Assembly: GCA_031180825.1 (NCBI GenBank)
Contig: JAPSLM010000015.1
Span: 1-64,000, forward strand
Reading direction: 5' to 3'
Length of the DNA stretch: 64,000 bases
Origin: Paenibacillus sp.
GTDB lineage: Bacteria; Bacillota; Bacilli; Paenibacillales; NBRC-103111
Shown: in pieces, positions 42,203-51,850 of the stretch
Position numbering within the stretch: position 1 is the first letter of the stretch
How the letters are laid out: the number at the start of each line of letters is the position of its first letter
Notes under the pieces: model-generated
What the model saw: only the letters and a program-made list of their open reading frames with translations
Databases searched by the model: none
Told to the model about the DNA's origin: nothing
Position numbers and translations under genes: made by a program

Positions 42203-43900
42203 ATGCGCTGGACTGTCAGCAGAAAGCTTGCTTTGGGATTCCTTACCATGCTGCTTCTTACTACCATCACCGCCGTTCTTGCTTTAAACCGAATGATGTT
42301 TATTCAAAACCGCGTAGAACAAGTCACCGAAAACTCGATGCCGAAGGTGAAGGAAATCAACCGGATTTATTTCGAGACGGAGCATGTGCTTAATCTGGTG
42401 TTCCGCCACAAAGACAGCGGCGATGCTCAAGCGCGCAAAACGCTCGAGGATGAAATCGGCGCAAGCTACGCGCTGGTCGAATCGACGGCTCAGCAGTACG
42501 AGTCTCAGATTGCGGCCGACGAAGAACGAAGCAATTTTGCTTCCTTCAAGGAAAGCTGGGACGAATTCAAAAAAAATACGCAAAAAACGTTGGTCACCAG
42601 CCGCAGTAACCCCCAGCAAGCCATGATCCTGATCGATGCCGGCCACCGTATTTTCGACGAAATGCAGAAGCATTTGACCAATCTGGTCGAATGGAACCAC
42701 AAGCAGGCCGAAACCTCCGCACTGGAAGCCAAAAAAGCATATAGCGATAGCTTAATCTGGGTGTATGTCATTCTCGGAATCAGTGTCGCGGTCGCTATCG
42801 GCATCAGCACGCTGTTCCTCCTTCTGATTGCCCGCCCGCTGCGTCGGGTCACCGGCAGTATCGTACGGGTGGCGGACGGCGATCTGACTGTTCCGCCGCT
42901 ATCCGTGAAAAGCCGCGATGAAACCGGCCAACTGGCCGACGCCCTGAACCGCATGGTCCGCGAGCTTCATACGGCGATCAGCCGCTCTTCGGAAGCTTCG
43001 CAGCAGGTCGCGCAGCTAGCCGATTCGCTGGCGGCCGACGCCAGTCAAACGACGATCGCCGCGCAGCAGATTGCCGCCGCCTCCCGACAGGTCGCCGGAG
43101 GAGCGCAAGCGCAGCTGGCGACCTCGAAGGAGACCGCCGTCGTTATGGAAGAAATGGCCGCAGGGATCGGCCGGATTTCGGAGGCAACCTCGGACATGGC
43201 GGGGCAGTTCCAACGGACAGCCGCCAATGCGGTGAAAGGCACGGAATCGATGGACGAAGCGGAAACACAGATGAACGCTATTTCCGCAACATCCAAGCAG
43301 ACTTCGGAACGCATGGAACGGCTGAGCAAACGGTCCGACGAAATCGGAGGCATCGTAAAATTGATCTCCGAGATCGCTTACCAGACAAATTTGCTCGCTT
43401 TGAACGCTTCGATCGAAGCGGCAAGAGCCGGGGAAAGCGGGAAAGGCTTCGCTGTCGTCGCCGCCGAGGTGAAGAAGCTGGCGGCCCAATCCGAAGCGGC
43501 CGCCAAGGAAATCGCGCAGCGCATCCGCTCGATTCAAGAGGATACGAAAGAGACGGCCGGAGCGATCCGCGAGGTTACGGAGCAGGTCACGGCGGGCATT
43601 CATCTGGTGAGCGATTCCGGCCGCAGCTTCCGGGACATTGCCGCTTCGATCGAGCAGCTGAACGGACATATTCAGGAAGTGTCCGCCACGGCGGAAGAAA
43701 TGGCGGCGACCACCGAGCAGGTTGCCGCCTCGGTCACATCTACGGCAATGATCGCCCAGACCTCCAGCGACAGCACGGAAAGCGTCGCCGCCGCTTCGAA
43801 CGAGCAGTTCGCTTCGATGGAACGCATCTCCGGCAGCGCGGAATCGCTGACAGTGCTTGCAGGAGAGCTTCGCGATAGCATTCGCCGGTTCCGGCTGTAG
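42203..43900 (+). CDS. Methyl-accepting chemotaxis protein
   Basis: A 565-residue chemoreceptor. A first membrane segment (about 8-30) is followed by an extracellular four-helix-bundle ligand domain (about 35-180), a second membrane segment (about 186-208), a HAMP domain and a long coiled-coil signalling domain. The hairpin tip is the highly conserved [21 protein letters not shown] chose the ATG at 42203 because GAGGGGG precedes it. It is divergent from the type VII operon. No ligand can be named. Confidence 0.9.
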   Translation: MRWTVSRKLALGFLTMLLLTTITAVLALNRMMFIQNRVEQVTENSMPKVKEINRIYFETEHVLNLVFRHKDSGDAQARKTLEDEIGASYALVESTAQQYESQIAADEERSNFASFKESWDEFKKNTQKTLVTSRSNPQQAMILIDAGHRIFDEMQKHLTNLVEWNHKQAETSALEAKKAYSDSLIWVYVILGISVAVAIGISTLFLLLIARPLRRVTGSIVRVADGDLTVPPLSVKSRDETGQLADALNRMVRELHTAISRSSEASQQVAQLADSLAADASQTTIAAQQIAAASRQVAGGAQAQLATSKETAVVMEEMAAGIGRISEATSDMAGQFQRTAANAVKGTESMDEAETQMNAISATSKQTSERMERLSKRSDEIGGIVKLISEIAYQTNLLALNASIEAARAGESGKGFAVVAAEVKKLAAQSEAAAKEIAQRIRSIQEDTKETAGAIREVTEQVTAGIHLVSDSGRSFRDIAASIEQLNGHIQEVSATAEEMAATTEQVAASVTSTAMIAQTSSDSTESVAAASNEQFASMERISGSAESLTVLAGELRDSIRRFRL

Positions 43901-43910
43901 GGCTGTTCTC

Positions 43911-43942
43911 AAAAAAGCACCTGCTTTTGCAAGCAAGTGCTT
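43911..43942 (-). terminator. Terminator of the ribosyl-compound operon
   Basis: On the minus strand AAGCACTTGCTTGCAAAAGCAGGTGCTT forms a hairpin, and TTTTTT follows. It lies just past the ribokinase stop. Confidence 0.8.
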
Positions 43943-43950
43943 AGGTCAAC

Positions 43951-44841
43951 CTATACTACTTCCGACAACTCGGGGATCGCGTCCTGCGCTCCCAAACGGG
44001 TCACCGCAATGGACGAGGCGCGCTGGGCGATATCTACCGCCTCGTCGATGCTTTTGCCGGCGACAATCATCGCAGCCAGCGTACCGGAGAACGTGTCCCC
44101 GGCCGCCGTCGTATCGACGGCTTGAACCTTGCGCGCTTCCTTGTATACGTTCTCCGTTCCGTTATAATACACGATGCCTTTTTCTCCAAGCGTAATGAGC
44201 GGATAGCGGATTCCTTTATCGCGCAAAACATTCAATGCGGCCAAGGCATCGTCGGTGCTCCGGATCTCGATGCCCGTATAGAGGCGGCATTCGATTTCGT
44301 TCGGCGTAAAATAATCCACTCCCTGCAGCATCGCATCCTCGATCGGAACCGCCGGCGCCGGATTCAGGAAAATCGGCACTCGGCCTTTCACCAAACGAAT
44401 GGCTTCGTAAACCGTCTCCATCGGAATTTCCAGCTGCAGCATGACGGCCGCGGCCGAAAGCATCTCCTGGCTATAGCCTCGAATATAGCCGGGAGAAACC
44501 TCGTTGTTGGCGCCGCCGTCGAGAAGGATGCTGTTATTTCCGTTGCATACGGTGATGGCCGCCACGCCTGTCGTCACCCCCTGCTCGCGCTTGAGGAAAT
44601 CGGTGCGCACGCCGAAGCCGCCAAGCCGATCGATCAGGGATTGGCCGAAAATATCGGCGCCCACCTTCCCCATAAACCACGTTTCGGCGCCCATCTTGGC
44701 GCAGGCGACCGCTTGATTGGCTCCTTTGCCGCCGGGAGCGAGGAAAAATCCGTCGCCCCGCATCGTCTCCCCGATCTCGGGAAGACGGCTCGTCCGCATG
44801 ACCATATCCATATTTGCACTGCCGACAACTACAATTTTCAT
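43951..44841 (-). CDS. rbsK: Ribokinase (PfkB family)
   Basis: A 296-residue sugar kinase with the N-terminal GSANMDMVMR, the signature GGKGANQAVA near 38 and the ATP/anion-hole motif DTTAAGDTFSG near 243, whose Asp is the catalytic base. It would phosphorylate ribose to ribose 5-phosphate. It is the last gene of the operon with two ADP-ribosylglycohydrolase-family genes, which suggests that free ribose or a ribose derivative is released by those enzymes. The ATG follows GAGGGCGG. Confidence 0.9.
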   Translation of the reverse strand: MKIVVVGSANMDMVMRTSRLPEIGETMRGDGFFLAPGGKGANQAVACAKMGAETWFMGKVGADIFGQSLIDRLGGFGVRTDFLKREQGVTTGVAAITVCNGNNSILLDGGANNEVSPGYIRGYSQEMLSAAAVMLQLEIPMETVYEAIRLVKGRVPIFLNPAPAVPIEDAMLQGVDYFTPNEIECRLYTGIEIRSTDDALAALNVLRDKGIRYPLITLGEKGIVYYNGTENVYKEARKVQAVDTTAAGDTFSGTLAAMIVAGKSIDEAVDIAQRASSIAVTRLGAQDAIPELSEVV

Positions 44842-44883
44842 CGGATTCCGCCCTCTTCGTTACAAATTCGCCGGACCGGACTT

Positions 44884-46989
44884 CTAGAGCTCCGTGACTC
44901 GGATATTGCTGTAGTAGGCTCTCGCCGCGCCAAGGGTGCTCACTCCGTACATGCCGTAGCCGAACGTGCCGTCCGTATGCTGCAGGATTTGCTCCCCGTT
45001 GATGAACAGCGTGATGACCTCCCCTTGCACCGTCACCTTGAATTCATAGTTCTGGCCAAGCTGCCAAGGGTAAACGGCGCCGGTCAGTTTAGTATAACCG
45101 AAATCGTTCAGGTAGAGGGAGACTTGATCTTTGCCGTCAAAGCCCGCGTGATACCCGTGCATCGCGCCTTGAGCGCGAACCGCCACCAGATGCGAATCGC
45201 CGATTTGCGGGTTGATGTTCACGGTTACGGTATAATCCGTGGCAAAATAGTTGCCCGCATACGCTTCGCTGGGCTCGGCGGTCATCAGATACATCGCGCC
45301 GTTCTCCAGGCTCCAAGCGCCGTGATTATGGGCAAAAGGCGTCACGCAGCCGAACTCGGCGGACTGTTTATGGAAATCGATCATATAGTCCGCTTTACCG
45401 GTAATCCGGAATTCGTCGATAAAGATGCGGCCCAGGCTTTTCGGCTTGCGCGTCGAATACGCTTCGAGCACGATACCGACCTCGTCGATCAGCTCGCCTT
45501 CCGAATCCGGAATGACGAACTCCACCTCGATCCACTCCTGATTCACGAGCTTGATATAGCCTTGAACCAGCTCTTTCTTGCTTTTGTGCAGCCGGACGTA
45601 AGGAGCGATGCCCATCGTTTCGTTGCCGCCCCACTGATCCAGATAAATGCTCATCGATACTTTCTGACCCGAATATGCTCTCGGCGCAAACGTCGGCGAA
45701 TACCGTTCATCGCTGAAATCGGCGCGGGTGTAGAAAGGCTTGTAAAAGATTTTCGACTTCTCGCCACGGGTCATGCGGTCAAACACAACTTCGAGCGAGC
45801 CGGTTCCCCGGAAAGCTTTCTCCGTCGAATGGCGCGCCTGACAGAAGAACGGATCGGATACCCGGATATTGTGCGTCGAGCCCGGCAGCTCGAAATCAAA
45901 ATAAATGTCGCGTTCCGTAAAGCTGCCGGCGATCTCCTGCGGGCACGGCTCCTTCGCCAGACGGTAGCCCAGAATCGTCAATTCCTTGGCATACGTAGGA
46001 ATATCCAAAATGTTCAGGTAGCCGGAGATGCCCGACATTACGATAGCGTCGTTGATCGGCTTGCGGTATTTGTCCGCGATGCCTTCCAGGCCGCATGCGA
46101 CCCCGAGCACAGTGCCGACGTTGCCCGCATTGCAGTCGGTGTCCCAGCCGCACATCGTGGCGATTTCCACCGTCCGGTTGAAGTCGCCTTGACCGTAAAT
46201 CATCGCCAGCACGCAGACGCCGGCATTTGGAATAATATGGCATACACCCGTATACTTGTCGTAGCCCCAATCTCTTTCGAGCATATCGCGGCATGCCCGG
46301 AAATCGTCCGGCTGCTGCGCATGGAATTCCAGCACCGCTCTCGCCACCTGCGCATAGAGCGAATCCGCAGGAATTTGCCCGAGCCCCGCTTCGATAATCT
46401 CGCGAATATCCGACGTTTCGAACGCCTTGGAGATCGCCGCGCAGAAAAATCTCGCGCCCAGCACCCCTTCGCCGTCGTGCGATACGCGGGCCGCAGCCTC
46501 GCCGAAATCGGCGGCTTTCTTCGGATTGCACGGATTGACCAAGCCCCACGTATCGATGAAAATTTGTCCGCCGATCTGCTCGGCAATAATGAGCCCGTTC
46601 TGCTCGATCGAGCCGGATTGCGGAGCCGGAATTCCTTTTTTCAGATTGATGTAGGCCGTATGCTCCGTGCTTACCCCGTAGCCGCCCCACCAGAACATCC
46701 CGATGCCTTCGCGCGCATAGTTCAGCCAGGCGCGGGCTACGTCGTTCGGGGTAATATCGCGGTCAACCGCGTCGTCATACAAGGCCCGAAGAAAATAATA
46801 CGGACCGTTCGCGTCGTCATCGGCGGCGAAATTTTTGAACTCCTTCACGTAGTCCGTTATCTCGCCGTACGTGTTTTTGATCCGCTCATAAGTCCAGATC
46901 GTCGGCTCCACCGGCGCGCCCAGCCTTATGCCGATATTCATGCCCAAATACCCTGCGTAAACTTTCTCTAAATAATTCGAAGGAATCAT
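44884..46989 (-). CDS. ADP-ribosylglycohydrolase-family protein with C-terminal lectin-like domains
   Basis: A 701-residue fusion. Residues 1-350 are an ADP-ribosylglycohydrolase (DraG/ARH) fold with the magnesium-site motifs FAADDDANGPY near 54 and CGWDTDCNAGNVG near 283. Residues about 365-530 form a beta-rich carbohydrate-binding-like region. Residues 540-701 look like a LamG/DUF1080-type jelly roll. There is no signal peptide, so it acts in the cytoplasm. With the shorter paralogue encoded upstream and the ribokinase downstream, it probably hydrolyses a ribosyl bond of an imported glycoside rather than modified protein. The substrate is unproven. Confidence 0.82.
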   Translation of the reverse strand: MIPSNYLEKVYAGYLGMNIGIRLGAPVEPTIWTYERIKNTYGEITDYVKEFKNFAADDDANGPYYFLRALYDDAVDRDITPNDVARAWLNYAREGIGMFWWGGYGVSTEHTAYINLKKGIPAPQSGSIEQNGLIIAEQIGGQIFIDTWGLVNPCNPKKAADFGEAAARVSHDGEGVLGARFFCAAISKAFETSDIREIIEAGLGQIPADSLYAQVARAVLEFHAQQPDDFRACRDMLERDWGYDKYTGVCHIIPNAGVCVLAMIYGQGDFNRTVEIATMCGWDTDCNAGNVGTVLGVACGLEGIADKYRKPINDAIVMSGISGYLNILDIPTYAKELTILGYRLAKEPCPQEIAGSFTERDIYFDFELPGSTHNIRVSDPFFCQARHSTEKAFRGTGSLEVVFDRMTRGEKSKIFYKPFYTRADFSDERYSPTFAPRAYSGQKVSMSIYLDQWGGNETMGIAPYVRLHKSKKELVQGYIKLVNQEWIEVEFVIPDSEGELIDEVGIVLEAYSTRKPKSLGRIFIDEFRITGKADYMIDFHKQSAEFGCVTPFAHNHGAWSLENGAMYLMTAEPSEAYAGNYFATDYTVTVNINPQIGDSHLVAVRAQGAMHGYHAGFDGKDQVSLYLNDFGYTKLTGAVYPWQLGQNYEFKVTVQGEVITLFINGEQILQHTDGTFGYGMYGVSTLGAARAYYSNIRVTEL

Positions 46990-47017
46990 GTTCCGTGCAC
47001 CGCCTTTAAAATAATGT

Positions 47018-48175
47018 TTACCGGACTTCCAGAACTTTTCGTCTAAAATTGTTCAATTCCAGATCCTCTTGAATAATCGCCGCGGCCGCTTCGGTAAACC
47101 GGTCGCAGCTTCCTGCCATATCCTGCTGATTCGCCTCTTCCAGCACGGCGATTTCGCCGGACGGAATCGCCGCCACGCCCTGCATCGCGCCCAGGATCGC
47201 GCCGATCATGACGCCGATCGAATCCGTATCGCGGCCGGAGCTTACGCCGTCCTTGACCGCCTCCGGGAAATCGCCGTCGTGCAGGACCATGTACGCCAGC
47301 GCCAGCGGCAGCTCCTCGATGGAGAACAACCGGCTAGGCGTGTAATGATTCGAAGGCATGCCGACTTTATCGATGCTTCGGTTAACGTCGTCGCGCATCG
47401 GAGAGTAGGCCGCGATCGCCTCGTGAAAAGCATGGACAACCTTGTCCCGGTCCTCTCTGTCCGCTCGCAGGAGCAGAGCCTTCTCGCAAAGATCGTGGAT
47501 GGCCCGCTTCGTGCCGTCCTTGGCGTAATGCACCGCAGTCTCCGCCACATCGTGGACCGTTGCGCCCGGCTCGAACGCCTTGGCGACGCAGCAGGCCATC
47601 ACGCCCGCCGCTTCCAGCCCGTAGCTGATTTGATGGCCGGAGGCGAACAAGATCGCCTCGTCGTATGCACCCTTCGGGTTGCAGGCGTTCACGATCCCGA
47701 CAGGAGCGATGTACATGGCCGCTCCGCAGTTGACCATATTGCCGTAACCGCCCTCGCGGGGCTCGCAATTGGCAAGCACATGCCGGTTGAAAATATGCTT
47801 CTCGGGGTAAAACAACCGGTCCAAAATAAGCGCCTCTCTGCCGAACTCCGGAATATACCGCGGGCGGAAGGCAATTTCCTTCACAAATTCGTTCGCCATA
47901 TCGTAGGCATCCAGATGACGGCGCTCCGTGCAGTACACGTTCATCAGCGCCAGCGTCATGAGCGTGTCGTCCGTCACGATGCCTTGGCCGCGCATTCGGC
48001 CGAGCCGCGCCGTCTCCGGCCAATCCGCTTTCCACCATTTCGTCTTCGTCGTTTCGACGCGGCCGTATTTTTCTTTAATTTGACCATAGGTCATTTTCTC
48101 GACGACCGCGCCCATCGCATCGCCGTACGCCGTCCCGAAGACGGCGCCCTTCACCCGATCCGCAAAAGTCAGCAT
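47018..48175 (-). CDS. ADP-ribosylglycohydrolase-family protein
   Basis: A 385-residue single-domain member. The GTAYGDAMGAVVE motif near 13, GIVTDDTLMTLALM near 60 and GRDTDSIGVMIGAILGAMQG near 310 carry the Asp/Thr residues that bind the two magnesium ions in DraG/ARH enzymes. I chose the ATG at 48175 after GGAGGGAGAGG. It is one of two such genes in tandem between an ABC importer and a ribokinase, so a catabolic N- or O-ribosyl hydrolase is likely. Confidence 0.87.
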   Translation of the reverse strand: MLTFADRVKGAVFGTAYGDAMGAVVEKMTYGQIKEKYGRVETTKTKWWKADWPETARLGRMRGQGIVTDDTLMTLALMNVYCTERRHLDAYDMANEFVKEIAFRPRYIPEFGREALILDRLFYPEKHIFNRHVLANCEPREGGYGNMVNCGAAMYIAPVGIVNACNPKGAYDEAILFASGHQISYGLEAAGVMACCVAKAFEPGATVHDVAETAVHYAKDGTKRAIHDLCEKALLLRADREDRDKVVHAFHEAIAAYSPMRDDVNRSIDKVGMPSNHYTPSRLFSIEELPLALAYMVLHDGDFPEAVKDGVSSGRDTDSIGVMIGAILGAMQGVAAIPSGEIAVLEEANQQDMAGSCDRFTEAAAAIIQEDLELNNFRRKVLEVR

Positions 48176-48232
48176 CGGTTCCTCTCCCTCCGCAGGAAGT
48201 GCGAGGCCCCCGCCCCGCACTTGACCGGCCGT

Positions 48233-49684
48233 TTATTTTATCGTTTGGTTGGCGTAATCCGTTATTTCCTTGCCGCCCGCGGCGTTCCAGGCTTGCACGA
48301 ACTGGTCGAAATCCGCGGCCGTTTTCTTGCCCGTCACCACGTTGGCGGCAAATTCTTTGTAGAGCGCATTGCAGGCGTCCCATTTGGCCGCGAGCTCCGC
48401 CGGAATGATGAAGCTGTTGTCTTTTTTGGACAGCTTGGACATCATCTCCAGCGATTGCGCCGCCGGCTCGGACAGGTAAGGCGTCGAAGGATCGAATTCC
48501 GGCTTGAAGTTCACGGTCGACTCGACGAACCGCGGATACCACTCGGCCGATTTGGCCGTCAGCTTGATTTTGTTGTCGACGACGGTGTATTGATCGCCTT
48601 CGATGCCGAGCTTATCCAGCAGCTGCCCTTTCGGGCTGGCCAAATACTCCAAAACGGCGAACGCCATCTCTTTGTTTTTGGCGGTTTTGGCAATCGCGAA
48701 GCCGCGGCTCTCCTTGCTCACGTCAACCGGAAGGTAGCCCTGCCCTTTCCCTTTGGCCGGCGGCAGAGGCATTGCCTTCGCGGCGGCTCCGTTCTGGGAC
48801 GTCGATTTCATATTGTAAATGTCGATGACTTTCCCTTGCGTCCCGGCGATAATCGCCGCTTGGCCGTCGTAGAACGCTTTCTCTTTCGTATCCCATTTTT
48901 TGGTCAGGAACTCGGGATCAAGCAGGCCGTCCTTGTACAGCTTCGCATAAAACTCCAGCTTTTCTTTTTCGAAGGAGGTCGTTTTGCCGAATACGTACTT
49001 GCCGTCCTCGCCTTTCAACCAAGTGGAGGTCAGTCCGAACGCCTGCCCGAATGTGGCGTCAAGCTCGTCGAGCGTACCGGCTGTCGTATACGCGAATTTC
49101 GCGCCGTTCTTTTCTTTCAGCTCTTTGAAGAAATTATAGTAATTGTCCACGGTCGGATTGGCCAGCAGCTCTTTGCCGGACGCCGTCTTGTCGAACCAAT
49201 CCTGGCGCACGACCGGAACCGAGCTGCTCGTCGGCGACAGCCACACCAGATACGGATAGTTCTTCGTTCTTTCCTGGTTGTACGGGTTCATGGACGCTTT
49301 CACATGCGTCGATTTTTCGATGTACGGCGTCAAATCTTCCAAAATGTTTTGGGTGACCGCGAACTGGTAGTCGCCGCCTTGGAAATAAATCAGATCGGGA
49401 ATGTTGCCGCTTTGCAGCAGCAGGCCCAGCTTCTCCGAATAGGTGCCGCTTTGCACGGGAACGAGCTGCAGCTTTACGTTTTTGCCCTCGGCTTTCATGC
49501 CTTCTTCGATGCCTTTGAGCAATTTGTCGTCGGGCTGCAGGTCCTTGTCGACGAGCGTAATCGTGACCGGCTGGTCCCCGGACGGCGCCGCCCCCGAACC
49601 GCCCGGAGCTGTCGAATTGCCGGAGCTGCACGCGGTGGAGACGACCAGCAAGCTTACGGCGAGCAGGGTGAACATTTTTCTCAT
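48233..49684 (-). CDS. ABC transporter substrate-binding lipoprotein (LplA-like)
   Basis: A 483-residue extracellular solute-binding protein of the large family typical of Paenibacillus. A lipoprotein signal ends in VVSTACSS. A linker rich in Gly, Ser and Pro is followed by the domain with GNIPDLIYFQGGDYQ. It is encoded directly after its two permeases and would capture the operon's substrate. The ATG follows GGGGAGG. Confidence 0.9.
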   Translation of the reverse strand: MRKMFTLLAVSLLVVSTACSSGNSTAPGGSGAAPSGDQPVTITLVDKDLQPDDKLLKGIEEGMKAEGKNVKLQLVPVQSGTYSEKLGLLLQSGNIPDLIYFQGGDYQFAVTQNILEDLTPYIEKSTHVKASMNPYNQERTKNYPYLVWLSPTSSSVPVVRQDWFDKTASGKELLANPTVDNYYNFFKELKEKNGAKFAYTTAGTLDELDATFGQAFGLTSTWLKGEDGKYVFGKTTSFEKEKLEFYAKLYKDGLLDPEFLTKKWDTKEKAFYDGQAAIIAGTQGKVIDIYNMKSTSQNGAAAKAMPLPPAKGKGQGYLPVDVSKESRGFAIAKTAKNKEMAFAVLEYLASPKGQLLDKLGIEGDQYTVVDNKIKLTAKSAEWYPRFVESTVNFKPEFDPSTPYLSEPAAQSLEMMSKLSKKDNSFIIPAELAAKWDACNALYKEFAANVVTGKKTAADFDQFVQAWNAAGGKEITDYANQTIK

Positions 49685-49714
49685 TTCTGTTTCCTCCCCA
49701 ATGTGTTGTGTGGT

Positions 49715-50599
49715 TTATTCTTTGACGCCGCCATCCATTACTCCGCTCGTGTAATACTTCAGAATAATAGGATAGAGCATAAGAATCGGAATCATGGCAA
49801 TCACAATTGTAGCCGCTTTCAGCGAAGAGAAATCAAGCTGCGCGATATTGTTGTTTTGGAGCAGATTCGCGGCGCCGACCAGCGTCGAGGTGTCCCGCTC
49901 CACGACGAATTGTCTAAGCAGCACCTGCAGCACCGTGTTCTCGCGGCTGGACAAGAAAATGCTGGATTTGAAAAACTCGTTCCACTTCGCAATCGCGTAG
50001 AACATCCCGATCGTCAGCAGCGGGATGCGCGCCAGCGGCATAACGATCCGGATAAACAGGGTCATGTGCCCGGCGCCGTCGATTCTGGCCGCCTCCAGCA
50101 GGGACTCCGGAATTTCCTCCAAAAAACGCATCATAATAATCAAGTAGTACACGTTGATCATCCGGTAAAGCACCATCGACCACAGGCTGTCGAGCAGATG
50201 CAGATCCTTCATGACCATATATTCCTGAACGATCCCCGGCTCGAAGATCATGATGACGATCAGAAAAATCATAATCGGAGTTTTGCCGACCAAATTTTTC
50301 CGCGTTAAGACGTAAGCCGCAATCGTCGTAAAAAAGATGCACAAGCCCGTGCCGACCACGGTAATAAACAGCGAATTCATGAGCGCCTTGCCGACAATCG
50401 GATTGCCGAGAACGACTTGAAAGTTGACCAGCGAGATCCCCTTGGGCAGCAGATCATAGCCTTTCAGCTGATGAACGCGGTCCGGGCTCGATAACGCTCT
50501 GGCAAACAAATTCACAATCGGCACGAACATCGTCAGCGTCAGGAGCGTCAGCAGCAGGCCGATCAGTAGTTTGGAAACGGTTATTTTTTTGCCAACCAT
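49715..50599 (-). CDS. ABC transporter permease (LplC/YtcP type)
   Basis: A 294-residue CUT1 permease with six membrane segments and the EAA loop (LLEAARIDGAGHMTLFIRIVMP). It ends with the family's typical GVMDGGVKE tail. It pairs with the permease encoded 13 bp upstream. The ATG follows AAGGGGGGG. Confidence 0.9.
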   Translation of the reverse strand: MVGKKITVSKLLIGLLLTLLTLTMFVPIVNLFARALSSPDRVHQLKGYDLLPKGISLVNFQVVLGNPIVGKALMNSLFITVVGTGLCIFFTTIAAYVLTRKNLVGKTPIMIFLIVIMIFEPGIVQEYMVMKDLHLLDSLWSMVLYRMINVYYLIIMMRFLEEIPESLLEAARIDGAGHMTLFIRIVMPLARIPLLTIGMFYAIAKWNEFFKSSIFLSSRENTVLQVLLRQFVVERDTSTLVGAANLLQNNNIAQLDFSSLKAATIVIAMIPILMLYPIILKYYTSGVMDGGVKE

Positions 50600-50611
50600 C
50601 TTGGCCCCCCC

Positions 50612-51514
50612 TTACCATGCGCCTTTCGAGGTCAATTTCTTCGAGATGAAATGTGTGGACAGGACGAGCACGACGCCAATCAGGCTCTTGAACAGGTTGG
50701 CCGCTGTAGCGAACGAATACTGCCCGTTGATCAAGCCGACACGGTACACGTACGTATCGATAATATCGATCTGGCTGTTGACGGAATCGTTGGTGAAGTT
50801 CAGCACCTGATCGAGCCCGGCGTTCATAATGAAGCCGACATTCAGAATAAAAATCGTCACCATCGGAACGTACAGATGCGGCAGTACAACCCGTGTCACA
50901 ATGTGCCAACGGGTCGCTCCGTCGACATAAGCCGCTTCGTACAAGCTGGGGCTGACGCCCATGATCGCCGCCAGGAAAATAATCGAGTCCCACCCGATAC
51001 TGCGCCAGGCTTCGCTCGCAATCAGCACCCACCGGATGCTTCCTTTATCCGTCAGGAAATCCTGGGGCGGAAAGCCGAGCGCCTTGATCAGCTCGTTCAC
51101 CGCTCCGGTCGACGGGGACAAAAATTCGAACCAGATGCCCGCGATGACGACCCACGACAGGAAGTGGGGCAAGTAGGAAACGACCTGCACCGCCTTGCGG
51201 AATTTGCCGTTCGCGAATTCGTTAAGCATTAGCGCAAACAGGATCGGGATCGGAAAAATCAGAAACATTTTCATCGCGCTGATGATTAAAGTGTTGGCCA
51301 GCACGTTGGAAAAGATGGGCGTGCTGAACAGCTCGCGGAAATATTTAAACCCGACATACACATGATCTCCGAGAATGCGGTATTCATAAAAGGCCAGCTT
51401 CATGCCGATAATCGGCCAAACATGGAAGATGACGAAATATGCCAGACACGGGAGAAGCATGAGGTAAAGCACTTTATCGGCCCATATTCGATTCAGCTTC
51501 GAATACGCTTTCAT
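50612..51514 (-). CDS. ABC transporter permease (LplB type)
   Basis: A 300-residue CUT1 permease with six membrane segments and the EAA loop (LYEAAYVDGATRWHIVTRVVLP). I chose the ATG at 51514, where CAGGAGGTGG is correctly spaced. No ATPase gene is in the operon, so a shared MsmX-like ATPase is expected. Confidence 0.9.
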   Translation of the reverse strand: MKAYSKLNRIWADKVLYLMLLPCLAYFVIFHVWPIIGMKLAFYEYRILGDHVYVGFKYFRELFSTPIFSNVLANTLIISAMKMFLIFPIPILFALMLNEFANGKFRKAVQVVSYLPHFLSWVVIAGIWFEFLSPSTGAVNELIKALGFPPQDFLTDKGSIRWVLIASEAWRSIGWDSIIFLAAIMGVSPSLYEAAYVDGATRWHIVTRVVLPHLYVPMVTIFILNVGFIMNAGLDQVLNFTNDSVNSQIDIIDTYVYRVGLINGQYSFATAANLFKSLIGVVLVLSTHFISKKLTSKGAW

Positions 51515-51534
51515 CCGTTCCACCTCCTGACGGA

Positions 51535-51846
51535 TCACAAGTTGATCTCCAGTTCCATCAACGGCGCATGCTGCTGCGCCCCGTACACGTCCCGGTCCAG
51601 GAAGGTGCCCGACGAAACCTTTCTCGCAAACGTAATTTTGAACCCGAGCGCCTGATCGAAGAAGACGATCTGCGTAATATGATGCCGCTCAATATTGTAG
51701 AGCCGCGATACGAGCTCTTTATTGATCAGGCCCTGCTCTTTGATTTTGTAATAAATGGCCGGATCGTCGAACAGCACGTCAACCGTAATTTCAAAGGGAC
51801 CGCTGTTTTTGCTGCGCAGGACGGCCGCCGCATCGAATAGCTTCAT
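51535..51846 (-). CDS. DUF4387-domain protein (AtuB-like partner)
   Basis: A 103-residue protein from MKLFDAAAVLRSKNSGPF to the acidic end APLMELEIN. DUF4387 proteins are usually encoded beside DUF1446/AtuA proteins, sometimes fused to them. Here the start lies 5 bp before the end of the DUF1446 gene on the coding strand, so the genes are coupled. No activity is known to me. Confidence 0.8.
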   Translation of the reverse strand: MKLFDAAAVLRSKNSGPFEITVDVLFDDPAIYYKIKEQGLINKELVSRLYNIERHHITQIVFFDQALGFKITFARKVSSGTFLDRDVYGAQQHAPLMELEINL

Positions 51847-51850
51847 AGTT

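Noticed and set aside
45000..46971. Long open frame on the plus strand opposite the ADP-ribosylglycohydrolase genes
   Set aside because: It is an antisense shadow: no ribosome-binding site, an Arg/His-rich composition and no recognisable domain. The minus-strand genes carry clear motifs. The same holds for the long plus-strand frame at 47069-50308.
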